64,000 nt of DNA from Actinomycetales bacterium JB111 (GTDB taxonomy: Bacteria; Actinomycetota; Actinomycetes; Actinomycetales; Actinomycetaceae), in assembly GCA_900163555.1 (NCBI GenBank), contig FUHX01000020.1:1-64000 (forward strand). Direction: 5' to 3'. The notes under the pieces were generated by a model, which made no database searches, was not told where the DNA came from, and worked only from the letters and a program-made list of their open reading frames with translations. How positions within the stretch are numbered: the stretch's first letter is position 1; every line of letters starts with the position of its first letter. Below are positions 1 through 9,220 of the stretch, one piece after another. Made by a program: the position numbers and the translations under genes.

Positions 1-60
1 TCCTCGCTACGTCAACAACATGCCCGAAGTGTCACCAACCTCCTGGCCGAGTACATCTAG
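1..60 (+). CDS. possible 3' end of a rightward gene (partial)
   Basis: Reading frame 1 is open from the window edge to a TAG at 58-60 and encodes about 19 residues ending [11 protein letters not shown]. The stop overlaps the mshC stop on the other strand through a shared CTAG. The tail looks like an ordinary alpha-helical C-terminus, but too little is present to name a family, and a chance open frame is possible. Confidence 0.3.
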   Translation, partial: SSLRQQHARSVTNLLAEYI

Positions 61-1391
61 GCGCCGAGGTCGATACCGAGCAGCGCGTCGACCGTGTCCG
101 CGACGAGCCCGCCGGGCTCGTCCTGACCCGGCCGTGCGACCGGGGCGGCCCGGTCGCCCGTGGCGGCTCCGCCGTCGGGGAGGGCGGACCCGCCGAGGAC
201 GCCGAGCGCCCACTCGTCCACGACAGCCAGCGCCCGCGGGGAGTCGAGGTTGGCCCGGACCGCGTCGCGCACGGCCTTCAGGACGGCCTCCTCGGCCGCG
301 CGGCCTCCCTCGGGGGCGGCAGAGACGGCCCGCCGCCAGAGCGCGAGCCGGTTGCGGGCCTCGTCGAGCACGGCGCCGCTGTACTCGCGGTCCTCCGAGT
401 AGTGCCCCTGTAGCAGGGCGAGCCGGATCGTCGTCGGCTCCTCGCCGGCCGCCACGAGGCGGGAGACGAGGACGAGGTTCCCGAGGGACTTGCTCATCTT
501 CGCGCCGTCGAACGAGAGCATCCCGCCGTGCGCGTGCAGGCGGACGGCCCCCGGGCGGCCGGAGAGCACGCGCAGGTGCGACTCGGACATCTCGTGGTGC
601 GGGAAGAGCAGATCGTTGCCGCCGCCCTGGACGTCGATCGGGAGGCCGAGGTGGTGCGCGGCGATGATGGCGCACTCGATGTGCCAGCCGGGACGCCCCT
701 CACCGAGCTCGCCGCCGCGCCACGTCGGCTCGTCGATGCGGGCGACGCGCCACAGGAGGGGGTCGAGCGCGTCCCTCTTGCCCTCGCGCTGCGGGTCGCC
801 GCCGCGCTCCGCGAAGACCTCGAGCATCTCGTCGCGGCTCCAGCCGGAGACGCTGCCGAAGTCCGGGTCGACGGACAGGGCCGCGTAGACGTCTCCCGGG
901 GAGCCCTGCTCGAGGGCGTCGGGGGTGTCCACCCGGTAGGCGGCGCCGGTGGCGACCATGCGCTCGACCGCCTCGACCGCGAGGGGGATCGACTCGACGG
1001 CGCCCACGTAGTGGGTCGGGGGCAGGACGCGCAGGTTCGTCATGTCGGAGCGGAACAGCTCGGTCTGCTCGTCCGCGAGCTCGCGCCAGTCGCGGTCCGT
1101 CGCCGTGGCGCGCTCGAGCAGCGGGTCGTCGACGTCGGTGACGTTCTGGACGTACGCGACCTCGTGGCCGGCGTCGAGCCACGCGCGCACGAGGAGGTCG
1201 TAGCCGACGTAGGTGGCCGCGTGACCGAGGTGCGTCGCGTCGTACGGGGTGATGCCGCAGACGTAGAGCCGCTTGACCCCGTCGCCGTTCGGTTCGGGCG
1301 CCGACGGCGGGTGCCCGACGGTCGGTTCGATCGTCACGTCCCCTCCGCGCGACGGGAGAACGGGTACGACCGGTGCAGACCAAGACCTCAC
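57..1391 (-). CDS. mshC: cysteine--glucosaminyl-inositol ligase MshC (mycothiol synthesis)
   Basis: MshC is the ATP-dependent cytosolic ligase that joins cysteine to GlcN-Ins, the penultimate step of mycothiol synthesis. It is a class I tRNA-synthetase fold related to cysteinyl-tRNA synthetase. The 444-residue protein opens with the family-typical MRSWSAP, has the HIGH-like segment THLGHAATY (about residues 53-61) after [10 protein letters not shown], and carries the KMSKS loop as AKMSKSLGN. The length is a little above the usual 410-420, mainly from a short insertion near residue 20. The start is GTG at 1391, chosen because it gives the conserved N-terminus. It lies downstream of uppP on the same strand with a 185-bp gap. 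Family assignment is firm and marks the organism as an actinomycete. Confidence 0.95.
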   Translation of the reverse strand: MRSWSAPVVPVLPSRGGDVTIEPTVGHPPSAPEPNGDGVKRLYVCGITPYDATHLGHAATYVGYDLLVRAWLDAGHEVAYVQNVTDVDDPLLERATATDRDWRELADEQTELFRSDMTNLRVLPPTHYVGAVESIPLAVEAVERMVATGAAYRVDTPDALEQGSPGDVYAALSVDPDFGSVSGWSRDEMLEVFAERGGDPQREGKRDALDPLLWRVARIDEPTWRGGELGEGRPGWHIECAIIAAHHLGLPIDVQGGGNDLLFPHHEMSESHLRVLSGRPGAVRLHAHGGMLSFDGAKMSKSLGNLVLVSRLVAAGEEPTTIRLALLQGHYSEDREYSGAVLDEARNRLALWRRAVSAAPEGGRAAEEAVLKAVRDAVRANLDSPRALAVVDEWALGVLGGSALPDGGAATGDRAAPVARPGQDEPGGLVADTVDALLGIDLGA

Positions 1392-1576
1392 GGGCCGAGC
1401 CTAGGTCACGGTTCGATGCGGCCGGCCGTGCGTCCGTCACGGGCGAACAGTGCCGACGCCCCGAGTCCTTCCAAGGTGGCGGACCGGCGAAACGCGCGCT
1501 GTTATGACACCGGCACCACCCGTTCGGCCCCAGCCCGCGAGGCGGGACGTGGTGACCTGACCGTGACCCCGTGGAC

Positions 1577-2440
1577 CTACGCCGTCGCCGAGAGGACCCC
1601 GCCGAGCACAAGGCCCACGACGACGACCGCGAGGATGATCCGGTAGACCACGAACGGGATGTAGGTGCGCGTCTCGACGAACTTGAGGAACCACGAGATC
1701 ACCGCGTACCCGACCACGAAGGCCACCACGGTCGCGAGGAACGTCGCCCCGAGCGAGGGCTCCCCGGGGAGCGGCTCGGCGTCGGACAGCAGCACGTCCG
1801 ACAGCAGCTTGTACAGCCCGGAACCGAGCACCGCAGGGACGGCGAGGAGGAAGGAGATCCGCGCCGCGGCGGCCCGCTTGAGGCCGAGGAACAGTCCCAT
1901 CGTGATGGTGCCGCCGGAGCGCGAGACGCCCGGCACCAAGGCGAGGGACTGCGCGAGGCCCATGAGGATCGCGTCGGACCAGGTGACGTCCGCGAGGTCC
2001 TTCGTCTGCCGGCCGGTCCGGTCCGCGACGAGCAGCAGGACCGCGAACCCGGCGAGCATGGCCGCCGTGATGAACAGGTGCCGGAACGTCGTGTCGATCC
2101 ACGTTTCGAGCACGAGCCCGAGGACGACGATCGGGATCGAGCCGACGATGACGAACCAGCCCATGCGGGCGTCCGGGTCCGAGGCCGGGAGCCGGCGTTT
2201 CCACGGTCCGAACGGAAGCGCCTGGACCCAGTGCGAGATGATCCGGGCGATGTCCTTGCGGAAGTACACGACGACCGCGGCCTCGGTCCCGAGCTGGGTG
2301 ATCGCCGTGAAGGCCGCCCCGGGATCCGCGCCGGAGGGGAGCAGCTCCCCCACGATGCGGATGTGCGCCGACGACGAGATCGGCAGGAACTCGGTGAGCC
2401 CCTGCACGATCCCCAGGATGATCGTTTCCCACCAGGTCAC
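1577..2440 (-). CDS. uppP: undecaprenyl-diphosphatase UppP (BacA family)
   Basis: UppP is an integral membrane phosphatase that recycles undecaprenyl diphosphate to the monophosphate carrier used for peptidoglycan and other envelope polymers. The 287-residue protein has the two signature segments: QGLTEFLPISSSAH near the N-terminus (Glu and Ser-rich active site) and PGVSRSGGT in the middle (catalytic Arg). About eight hydrophobic segments are visible. The start is GTG at 2440, giving MTWWETIILG, the family's normal beginning; the open frame runs much further upstream but overlaps the divergent reductase, so the longer form is not credible. It shares a 42-bp divergent gap with the aldo/keto reductase and may be cotranscribed with mshC. 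Confidence 0.95.
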   Translation of the reverse strand: MTWWETIILGIVQGLTEFLPISSSAHIRIVGELLPSGADPGAAFTAITQLGTEAAVVVYFRKDIARIISHWVQALPFGPWKRRLPASDPDARMGWFVIVGSIPIVVLGLVLETWIDTTFRHLFITAAMLAGFAVLLLVADRTGRQTKDLADVTWSDAILMGLAQSLALVPGVSRSGGTITMGLFLGLKRAAAARISFLLAVPAVLGSGLYKLLSDVLLSDAEPLPGEPSLGATFLATVVAFVVGYAVISWFLKFVETRTYIPFVVYRIILAVVVVGLVLGGVLSATA

Positions 2441-2482
2441 GAGGCACCACGCTACTTCCTGCCGTGGCGATACCGTGAGCCC

Positions 2483-3430
2483 ATGCGACTGACTCGCCTG
2501 GGTGCGACCGGGCTCACCGTCTCCTCCGTGGGCCTCGGCACCCTGACGTGGGGCCGGGACACGGACGAGCACGACGCCGCCGAACACCTCGAGGTGTTCC
2601 TCGATGCCGGCGGCACGCTCGTCGACACGGCCGCCAGCTACGGCGACGGCGCGGCCGAGACACTGCTCGGCGCCGAGATCGCCAAGCGCCAGATCCGCGA
2701 CGACGTCGTCATCGTCTCGAAGGCCGGCACCCGGGTGCGCGGCGGCACGGGCGTCGTCGACGCCTCCCGGGGCGCGCTCCTCAGCGACCTGGACGCCTCG
2801 CTCGCGCGGCTCGGGACGGACCACATCGACCTGTGGCTCGTCCAGCGCCCCGACCCCGCCACCCGGCTCGAGGAGACCCTCGCCGCGCTGGACCTCGCGG
2901 TCCGCAGCGGCCGGGTCCGCTACGTCGGCCTGTCGAACCACCCGGCGTGGGTCACGGCGCGCGCGGCCACGCTCGCGGAGGCCTCGCTCCCCGCCCCGCA
3001 CCTCGCCGCCGTCGAGATCGAGCACTCGCTGCTGCAGCGCGGGGCGGAGCGGGAGCTCCTGCCCGCCGCCCGCGCCCTCGGTCTCGGCTCGATCGCCTGG
3101 TCCGCGCTCGGCCGCGGTGTCCTCGCGGCGCGGTACCGGTCCAGCACTCCCCCGGCGTCCCGCGCCGCGTCCGCGCACCTTCGCGGCTTCGTGGAGCCGT
3201 ACCTGACGACGGCGTCCGCCTCGATCGCGGAGGCCGTCGCGACGGCGGCCGACGGGCTGGGCGTCTCCGCCGCGGAGGTCGCCCTCGCCTGGTCGCTCAG
3301 CGCGCCGGTGGACGTCTCGCTCGTCGGCGCCTCGAGCACGGCCCAGCTGCGACAGACCCTCAAGGGCGCCACGCTCGAGCTGCCCGAGAAGATCGCCCGC
3401 GCGCTCGACGACATCAGCTCCGTCGACTGA
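2483..3430 (+). CDS. aldo/keto reductase with His-to-Gln change in the tetrad
   Basis: This is a 315-residue NADPH-dependent aldo/keto reductase of the (alpha/beta)8 barrel superfamily, presumably a cytosolic carbonyl reductase of unknown substrate. The catalytic Asp48 (LVDTA), Tyr53 (ASYGDG) and Lys80 (VIVSK) are present. At the fourth tetrad position the usual His of the LHRPDP-type motif is Gln121 (LVQRPDP). That change is also seen in some family members, so it may alter rather than abolish activity. The ATG at 2483 gives MRLTRLGATGLTVS, the standard opening strand. It is divergent from uppP and ends just before a bidirectional hairpin terminator. Confidence 0.88.
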   Translation: MRLTRLGATGLTVSSVGLGTLTWGRDTDEHDAAEHLEVFLDAGGTLVDTAASYGDGAAETLLGAEIAKRQIRDDVVIVSKAGTRVRGGTGVVDASRGALLSDLDASLARLGTDHIDLWLVQRPDPATRLEETLAALDLAVRSGRVRYVGLSNHPAWVTARAATLAEASLPAPHLAAVEIEHSLLQRGAERELLPAARALGLGSIAWSALGRGVLAARYRSSTPPASRAASAHLRGFVEPYLTTASASIAEAVATAADGLGVSAAEVALAWSLSAPVDVSLVGASSTAQLRQTLKGATLELPEKIARALDDISSVD

Positions 3431-3464
3431 CCACCGGTCCGTCGACCGACCCCGGTCACGCGAA

Positions 3465-3494
3465 CGGCCCCCGATCGGTCTCGATCGGGGGCCG
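3465..3494. terminator. bidirectional hairpin terminator
   Basis: A perfect 13-bp stem (CGGCCCCCGATCG and its complement) closes on a GTCT loop and is flanked by AA and TT. It sits between the convergent reductase gene (stop 3430) and the acidic-protein gene (stop 3547), so it can serve both. Confidence 0.85.
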
Positions 3495-3546
3495 GTTCTA
3501 CGCAGGGCCGCTCGGCGGGTCGTCCCGGGTCTACCGGTCGACGGGG

Positions 3547-3873
3547 TCAGTCCTCGTCGTCGTCCTCGTCATCCTCGAGGTCGTCGTCATCGTCCTCGAA
3601 GTCCTCGTCGTCGAGGAGGAACCCGCCCTCGTCGTCGTCATCGTCGTCGTAGTCGTCGTCATCGTCGTAGTCGTCGTCGATCTCCTCCAGCGGGAGGTCG
3701 ATCTCGTACGCGCGGTACAGGGCGTCGTCGTACGTCACGAACGCCTCCCGCAGGGTGCTGGTCGCCGCCTCGACGCGCGGCGAGTCGGGGTCCTGCGCCG
3801 TCGAGACGGCGAGGTGATGCTCCTCGAGGGCCGCGAGGAAACGGTCCAGGGCTGCACGCGGGTCGGTTGCCAT
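3547..3873 (-). CDS. small protein with poly-Asp C-terminal tail
   Basis: This 108-residue protein has an ordinary N-terminal helical half (MATDPRAALDRFLAALEEHH, then a second helix around residues 33-60) and a C-terminal half that is almost entirely Asp and Glu from about residue 64. The tail contains only a short GGFLL interruption. The family is, from memory, widespread in related actinomycetes without an assigned function. The extreme negative charge suggests a nucleic-acid mimic, a metal or cation binder, or a chaperone-like tail; none of this is shown by the sequence. On the DNA level the tail is a near-microsatellite of GAC/GAT codons. No strong ribosome site precedes the ATG. Confidence 0.75.
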   Translation of the reverse strand: MATDPRAALDRFLAALEEHHLAVSTAQDPDSPRVEAATSTLREAFVTYDDALYRAYEIDLPLEEIDDDYDDDDDYDDDDDDEGGFLLDDEDFEDDDDDLEDDEDDDED

Positions 3874-3972
3874 GAGACAGAGCCTAGCGGTGCACGCCGA
3901 ATGGTTCAGCCTGGTACATGATGGGCCGACGACGATCGACCGGTCGGCGACCGACGAGGCGGAGGAGAACGC

Positions 3973-4200
3973 GTGGCACGTGCGCAGAAGGCGAGCATGC
4001 GGGACTCGTTCTACGAGTTCCGCACGGTGACGATCCCGGCGGACGTCCGGCGGTCGGACGCCCGCCAGCTCCTCACGGCAGAGGCCGAGTACGGCCGCTG
4101 GGAGCTCGCCCGGACGGTGCTCTACGAGGGGGGCGCGCGCAAGGTCGTCCTGCGCAGGCGCGCGATGAGGGTCGCGTCGACCCTCGGCGCGATCGGCTGA
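3973..4200 (+). CDS. DUF5703 family small protein
   Basis: This 75-residue protein matches my memory of the DUF5703 family. It has a central RQLLTAEAEYGRWELARTVL block in which the family's invariant H/AEYGRWEL core is recognisable, followed by a basic VVLRRRAMRV end. Function is unknown. The GTG start at 3973 follows a good GGAGGAG ribosome site about six bases upstream. It is transcribed away from the acidic protein, convergent with the M20 peptidase. Confidence 0.75.
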   Translation: MARAQKASMRDSFYEFRTVTIPADVRRSDARQLLTAEAEYGRWELARTVLYEGGARKVVLRRRAMRVASTLGAIG

Positions 4201-4248
4201 GCAGGCCCGGGCGCCCGAGCGCGGTCTGCTGAGCAGGCCCGAGCGCCC
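4198..4248 (+). repeat. 19-bp imperfect direct repeat pair
   Basis: TGAGCAGGCCCGGGCGCCC (4198-4216) recurs at 4230-4248 with a single G-to-A change, 32 bp apart. The first copy includes the stop of the DUF5703 gene. The repeat probably arose by a local tandem duplication; no hairpin terminator is obvious here. Confidence 0.6.
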
Positions 4249-4271
4249 CGGCCCGCGCGCCGGTCCGATCC

Positions 4272-5588
4272 TCAGCTCGCGCGGATCACACGCTCGAGGA
4301 CGCGCGCGCCGAACGTGAGGGCGTCGATGTTCACCCGCTCGTCAACCCCGTGGAACATGGCGGCGAAGTCGAGCTCGGGGTTCAGGCGCAGCGGCGCGAA
4401 GCCGTAGCCGGTGATGCCGAGCCGGGACAGCGCCTTGTTGTCGGTCCCTCCCGACACCATGTACGGCAGGACCTCCGCGCCCGGGTCCTCGCTCTGGAGC
4501 GCCGAGACCATCGTGTCCACGAGATCTCCGCCGAAGGGCACCTCGAGGCCGATGTCGCGGTGGATCTCCTCGATGCGCACCTTGTCGCCGGCGAGCCGCT
4601 TCACGGTCTCGTAGACCTCGTCCTCCTGACCCGGCAGCGGCCGGACGTCCACGGCGGCCGTCGCGGACTGGGGGATGACGTTGACCTTGTACCCGGCCTC
4701 CAGCTGCGTGGGGTGCACGGACGTCTTCAGCGTCGACCCGACGAACTTCGAGACCGGCCCGAACGCGTCGACGAGGTCGTCGATGCTCTCCTGGTCCTCC
4801 GGGTCGTAGGAGAGCCCGGTGAGCTCGGAGGCCCCGTCGAGCAGGGCGCGCACGGTCTTGGTGAGGCGGAGGGGCCACTCGTGCTGGGCGATCCGGGCGA
4901 GCGCTCCGGCGAGGTGGGCGACCGCGTTGTCGTCGTTGACCTGCGAGCCGTGGCCGGCGCGCCCCTCGGCGACCAGCTTCAGCCAGGCAAGTCCCTTCTC
5001 GGCGGTCTGCAGGAGGTACACGCGCTTCCCGCCGAGCTCGGTGGAGAACCCGCCGACCTCGCTGATCGCCTCGGTGGCGCCCTCGAAGAGCTCCGGCCGG
5101 TTGTCGACGAGCCAGTGGGCGCCGTACCTGCCGCCCGCCTCCTCGTCCGCGAGCAGCCCGACGACGAGGTCCCGCGGCGGGCGCCAGCCGTCGCGCCCCA
5201 TGGAGCGCACGACGGACAGGATCATCGCGTCCATGTCCTTCATGTCGACGGCGCCGCGGCCCCAGACCATGCCGTCCTTGATCTCGGCACCGAACGGGTC
5301 GACGCTCCAGTCGCTCGCCTCGGCGGGGACGACGTCGGTGTGCCCGTGCAGGACGAGCGCCCCCCGGCCCGGGTCCTCCCCCTCGATGCGCAGCATGACG
5401 TTCGCCCGACCGGGCGCCGACTCGATGATCTCGGGTGCGAAACCGACCTCGGTCAGCTGTTCGGCCACGTACTCGGCCGCGGCGCGTTCCCCCGGTCCTG
5501 AGCCGTCCCCGTAGTTCGACGAATCGATCCGGATCAGGTCGCGGCAGATCGAGAGAACCTCGTCCTCGGGGCGAATGCGCTCAGTCAT
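4272..5588 (-). CDS. M20 family metallopeptidase (DapE/ArgE-like)
   Basis: This is a 438-residue cytosolic dizinc amidohydrolase of the M20/M25/M40 family that cleaves dipeptides or N-acyl amino acids. The metal and catalytic residues are visible: HGHTDVVP (His83 zinc, Asp85), GRGAVDMKD (bridging Asp115), LADEEAGG (Glu149 base, Glu150 zinc) and a C-terminal FHGVDERV His. A dimerisation (lid) domain occupies roughly residues 195-310. The overall length suits succinyl-diaminopimelate desuccinylase and carboxypeptidases alike, and there is no lysine-pathway gene next to it, so the exact substrate is undecided. The ATG start at 5588 is the only sensible one. Confidence 0.9.
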   Translation of the reverse strand: MTERIRPEDEVLSICRDLIRIDSSNYGDGSGPGERAAAEYVAEQLTEVGFAPEIIESAPGRANVMLRIEGEDPGRGALVLHGHTDVVPAEASDWSVDPFGAEIKDGMVWGRGAVDMKDMDAMILSVVRSMGRDGWRPPRDLVVGLLADEEAGGRYGAHWLVDNRPELFEGATEAISEVGGFSTELGGKRVYLLQTAEKGLAWLKLVAEGRAGHGSQVNDDNAVAHLAGALARIAQHEWPLRLTKTVRALLDGASELTGLSYDPEDQESIDDLVDAFGPVSKFVGSTLKTSVHPTQLEAGYKVNVIPQSATAAVDVRPLPGQEDEVYETVKRLAGDKVRIEEIHRDIGLEVPFGGDLVDTMVSALQSEDPGAEVLPYMVSGGTDNKALSRLGITGYGFAPLRLNPELDFAAMFHGVDERVNIDALTFGARVLERVIRAS

Positions 5589-5679
5589 GACCTCAACCTA
5601 CCGCGACCGAACCATGGTGCCGGCGTTACCAAACCGTGACCGCGTATCGCGGGACGGTGTTCCCTAAACCTCCTCTTTT

Positions 5680-5720
5680 CGACCGATGTGCGGCATGATT
5701 TTGATCCCACATGTCGGTCG
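5680..5720. promoter_or_regulatory. imperfect inverted repeat upstream of the secreted protease
   Basis: CGACCGA (5680-5686) followed by TGTG is mirrored by CACATGTCGGTCG ending at 5720, an interrupted dyad 40-80 bp before the protease start. It could be an operator or lie in the 5' leader. No known consensus is recognised. Confidence 0.35.
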
Positions 5721-5760
5721 ACGACGTCCGGCATCCATCTCGGCACCGGAGGTACCACGA

Positions 5761-8700
5761 GTGTCCACCACACATCCCCCGCGCGGACCCGGAAAGGGTC
5801 TGCGCTGGCTCGGGGCCGCGGCCGCGAGCGCCGCCATGGTCGTGACGGGAATCGCCGCACCGGCCAGCGCCGACGTGCAGAACCTGACCGACGACGATCA
5901 GCACCACTCCGACCCCTCGCAGCGCGTGGTGTCGATCGACACCGCGCAGGCGATCGCCGGCGGCTCCCCCACCGGGGCCTGGTTCGTCGAGCTCTCCCGC
6001 CCCGCCACCTCGCTGGGCGGCAGCACCGCCGGCGTGAACGCGCAGCAGTCGAGCTTCCTCAGCTCCGCCGCCAACCAGGGCGTCTCCCTCGACGTGAAGT
6101 TCGAGTACGAGACCCTGTGGAACGGCCTGTCCGTCGTCACCGACGACTCGAACATCGACGCCATCCTCGGGATGCCGGGCGTGCAGGGCGTGTGGCCGGT
6201 GGAGGTCGTCGACGCGCCGACGACGCTCCCCAACAACCAGCCCGACATGCTGTCGGCCGTCACGATGACGGGCGCCGACATCGCGTACAGCGAGCTGGGC
6301 CTGGACGGCACGGGCGTGCACGTCGCGATCATGGACACCGGTATCGACTACAACCACCCGGACTTCGGTGGCTCCGGCACGCCGGGCGGGGACACGTTCC
6401 CGACCGAGCGCGTGACCACCGGCTACGACTTCGTCGGCGACTCCTACAACGCGGACCCCGAGTCGGACGCGTACCAGCCGGTCCCCCACCCGGACAACGA
6501 CCCTGACGACTGCCAGGGCCACGGCACGCACGTCGCCGGCATCGTCGGCGCGGACGGAGACCCGGCGGAGAACGGCGTGCGCGGCGTCGCGCCCGGCGTG
6601 ACCTTCGGCGCCTACCGCGTGTTCGGCTGCGACGGCTCCACCGAGACCGACATCATGAACGCCGCCATGGAGCGGGCGTACCAGGACGGCGCGGACGTGC
6701 TCAACATGTCGATCGGCTCCGCGTTCGCGGGCTGGAACGACTACCCGACGTCGGTTCTCTCGACCCGGATGAGCGACCTCGGCATGATCGTGGTCGCCTC
6801 CGCCGGCAACGAGGGCGACTACGGCCCGTGGGCCGCGGGCGCGCCGGGCAACGGCGAGGGCGTCATCGGCGTCGCGATGTACGACAACACCGAGGTGCTC
6901 ACCAGCGCGCTCGCCCTGGCGCCCTCGGGCGACCAGGTCGGGTACATGCCCGCAACGGCATCGCCGGAGGCCGAGCCGGGGACCGAGTACACCGGGTTCA
7001 CGAGCGCGGGCGATCCGGGAACCGCGGAGGCTCAGGCCTGCGAGGCGCGCGGGGACGACTTCGCCGGCACGGTCGCCGTGCTGCAGCGCGGCAACTGCGA
7101 CTTCTACACGAAGGCGCTGAACGCCCAGAACGCGGGCGCGACCGCCGTCATCATGTACAACAACGCGCCGGGGCTCATCAACCCGACCGTCGAGGGTGCC
7201 GAGGAGATCACGATCCCGGTCTTCTTCGTCGACCGGCAGGACGGCATCGACATCATCGAGCAGATCGGGACGGACGGCTTCTCGGTCACCGTCACCGACG
7301 ACCTCGTCAGTGTGCCGAACCCGACCGGCGGCCTCATCAACACCGGTTCCTCCTTCGGCGCGGACGCCGAGCTCAACATCAAGCCGAACATCGGCGCCCC
7401 GGGCGGCTCGATCTACTCGACCTACCCGCTCGAGGACGGCGGTTACGCGACCCTCACCGGTACCTCGATGGCCTCGCCGCACGTGGCCGGAACCGTCGCG
7501 CTCTATCTGGAGGCCCACCCCGGCACGGACGCGGCCACCGTGCGCGACGTGCTGCAGAACTACTCCGAGCCGGCAGTGTGGAACGGCAACCCCGACAGCG
7601 GGATCCTCGAGGCCACGCACCGCCAGGGCGCAGGCATGGTCCAGATCGACGAGTCAATCCTCGCCGAGGTCATCGCCAGCCCCGGCCAGATCTCGCTCGG
7701 CGAGTCGGTCGGCAACCTGGGCGCCGGGACCGTGAACCTCGTCTCGACGTCCGACCAAGACATCACGTACACGGTCGAGGTCGTGGACGCCCTGTCGACG
7801 GCCGGGTCGCAGGCGTACGAGGTGTTCCTCGGCGAGTCGACCTACGCGGGACCGACGTCCGTGACCGTTCCCGCGGGCGGCAGCGCCCCGCTGGACTACG
7901 CGATCTCCCCCGACCCCGAGCTCGAGGAGCTGGGCGCCCAGTACGGCGGCTACCTGATCCTCACCCCGGACGTCGAGGGCGTCGAGCCCATCTCGATCCC
8001 GTACTACGGTTTCGCGGGCGACTACCAGGAGGTCCCGCTGTTCCAGGGCTACTCCGGCACCGAGCTCCCGCTCCTCGCCTCGCTCACGGAGTGCGACCGC
8101 TTCGTCGGCGGCTCCTGTGCCGCGGGCGGCACCTGGAGCTTCGGCGAGGAGGGTCAGGTCTTCTCGATGGACGACCTCGACTCCCCCGGCGTCATCTACT
8201 CCTTCGAGAACAACGTGCAGGAGCTGACGATCCGGGCGTTCCCGGCCGACCAGGCCGAGGCGCGCACGGGCGGCGGCATCGTGTACCACGAGGACACGGT
8301 CGGCCTCTCCTCCTCCTTCGAGGGGTACAGCTGGAACGGCACCGTGCTGACGGCGGACGACACGGCTCGCGTGGCCCTGCCGGACGGCGACTACGTCCTG
8401 GAGATCACCGCGGTCGCCCCGATGGGCACCGAGGCCGCGGGGCAGTTCGAGCGCTGGACCTCGCCGTCCTTCACGGTCGACCGTGACGGCGAGGACGTCC
8501 CGACGCCGCCGCCGGCCGGCCCGGTCGCGACGTTCTACGCATCGAACTCCTGGGCGGGCGGTCCGGCCGACTACACCTACACCTTCGGCCAGCCGACCGA
8601 CGAGATCCTCGTGGGTGACTGGGACGGCGACGGTGTGGACACGATCGCGGTCCGCCGCGGCAACCGGTACCTCATCAACAACTCGGTGCGCGGTGACGAG

Positions 8701-9201
8701 CCGGTCACGGAGATCAACTTCGGCCGTGCGAGCGACACGGTCCTGGTGGGTGACTGGGACGGCGACGGCTTCGACTCCCTCGCGGTCCGTCGCGGCTCCA
8801 CGTACTTCATCAGCAACCGGATCGCGTCCGGCCCGGCCGACGTCGAGGTGACCTACGGGCGCGCCGCCGACGACGTGTACGTCGGAGACTTCGACGGGGA
8901 CCGGACCGACTCGCTGATGGTGCGCCGCGGGAACACCTACTTCATCTCGCACTCGCTGCGAGGTGGCCCCGCGGACGTCGTCCTCGACTACGGCCGTGCG
9001 AGCGACACAGTCCTCGTGGGTGACTGGGACGGCGACGACCTCGACACCCTCGCGGTCCGTCGGGGCAACGAGTACTTCGTGCGTAACGACCTGTCGGCCG
9101 GTCGTGCGGAGTACACGATCCGGTACGGCCGCGCGAGCGACATCGTTCACGTGGGCGACTGGAACGGCGACGGCACGGACACCCCGGCCGTCCAGCGGTG
9201 A
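5761..9201 (+). CDS. secreted S8 (subtilisin-like) serine protease with PA domain and FG-GAP repeats
   Basis: This is a 1146-residue exported endopeptidase. The signal peptide is residues 1-37 (basic start, hydrophobic GAAAASAAMVVTG, cleavage after APASA). An inhibitor-type propeptide follows, then the S8 domain with Asp192 (VAIMDTGIDY), His254 (GHGTHVAGI) and Ser569 (GTSMASPHVAG). A protease-associated insert lies at about 410-510 (CEARGDDFAGTVAVLQRGNC). After Fn3-like beta domains and a PTPPPAG linker, five repeats of the VGDWDGDGxDTLAVRRG type form the C-terminus. These resemble calcium-binding propeller blades and probably mediate surface or substrate binding. The GTG start at 5761 has GGAGGT upstream; an in-frame ATG at 5686 lacks one. 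It is probably used for external protein degradation. Confidence 0.93.
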   Translation: MSTTHPPRGPGKGLRWLGAAAASAAMVVTGIAAPASADVQNLTDDDQHHSDPSQRVVSIDTAQAIAGGSPTGAWFVELSRPATSLGGSTAGVNAQQSSFLSSAANQGVSLDVKFEYETLWNGLSVVTDDSNIDAILGMPGVQGVWPVEVVDAPTTLPNNQPDMLSAVTMTGADIAYSELGLDGTGVHVAIMDTGIDYNHPDFGGSGTPGGDTFPTERVTTGYDFVGDSYNADPESDAYQPVPHPDNDPDDCQGHGTHVAGIVGADGDPAENGVRGVAPGVTFGAYRVFGCDGSTETDIMNAAMERAYQDGADVLNMSIGSAFAGWNDYPTSVLSTRMSDLGMIVVASAGNEGDYGPWAAGAPGNGEGVIGVAMYDNTEVLTSALALAPSGDQVGYMPATASPEAEPGTEYTGFTSAGDPGTAEAQACEARGDDFAGTVAVLQRGNCDFYTKALNAQNAGATAVIMYNNAPGLINPTVEGAEEITIPVFFVDRQDGIDIIEQIGTDGFSVTVTDDLVSVPNPTGGLINTGSSFGADAELNIKPNIGAPGGSIYSTYPLEDGGYATLTGTSMASPHVAGTVALYLEAHPGTDAATVRDVLQNYSEPAVWNGNPDSGILEATHRQGAGMVQIDESILAEVIASPGQISLGESVGNLGAGTVNLVSTSDQDITYTVEVVDALSTAGSQAYEVFLGESTYAGPTSVTVPAGGSAPLDYAISPDPELEELGAQYGGYLILTPDVEGVEPISIPYYGFAGDYQEVPLFQGYSGTELPLLASLTECDRFVGGSCAAGGTWSFGEEGQVFSMDDLDSPGVIYSFENNVQELTIRAFPADQAEARTGGGIVYHEDTVGLSSSFEGYSWNGTVLTADDTARVALPDGDYVLEITAVAPMGTEAAGQFERWTSPSFTVDRDGEDVPTPPPAGPVATFYASNSWAGGPADYTYTFGQPTDEILVGDWDGDGVDTIAVRRGNRYLINNSVRGDEPVTEINFGRASDTVLVGDWDGDGFDSLAVRRGSTYFISNRIASGPADVEVTYGRAADDVYVGDFDGDRTDSLMVRRGNTYFISHSLRGGPADVVLDYGRASDTVLVGDWDGDDLDTLAVRRGNEYFVRNDLSAGRAEYTIRYGRASDIVHVGDWNGDGTDTPAVQR
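8590..9198 (+). repeat. five tandem FG-GAP-like coding repeats
   Basis: The protease C-terminus holds five units of about 45 codons. Each has the core VGDWDGDG, a LAVRRGN strand and a YGRASD turn. The Asp-rich DxDGDG loops are typical calcium-binding loops of integrin-like propeller blades. The same unit recurs five times in the protein at 58704-60083. Confidence 0.85.
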
Positions 9202-9220
9202 TCGCTGACCGCACCTGAGA

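Noticed and set aside
2920-3178. N-terminal extension of uppP
   Set aside because: The open frame continues to 3178 but only through the divergent reductase gene; homology starts at MTWWETIILG.
5626-7620. Long leftward open frame opposite the secreted protease
   Set aside because: Composition is that of a shadow frame; the protease on the other strand has a full set of motifs and a signal peptide.
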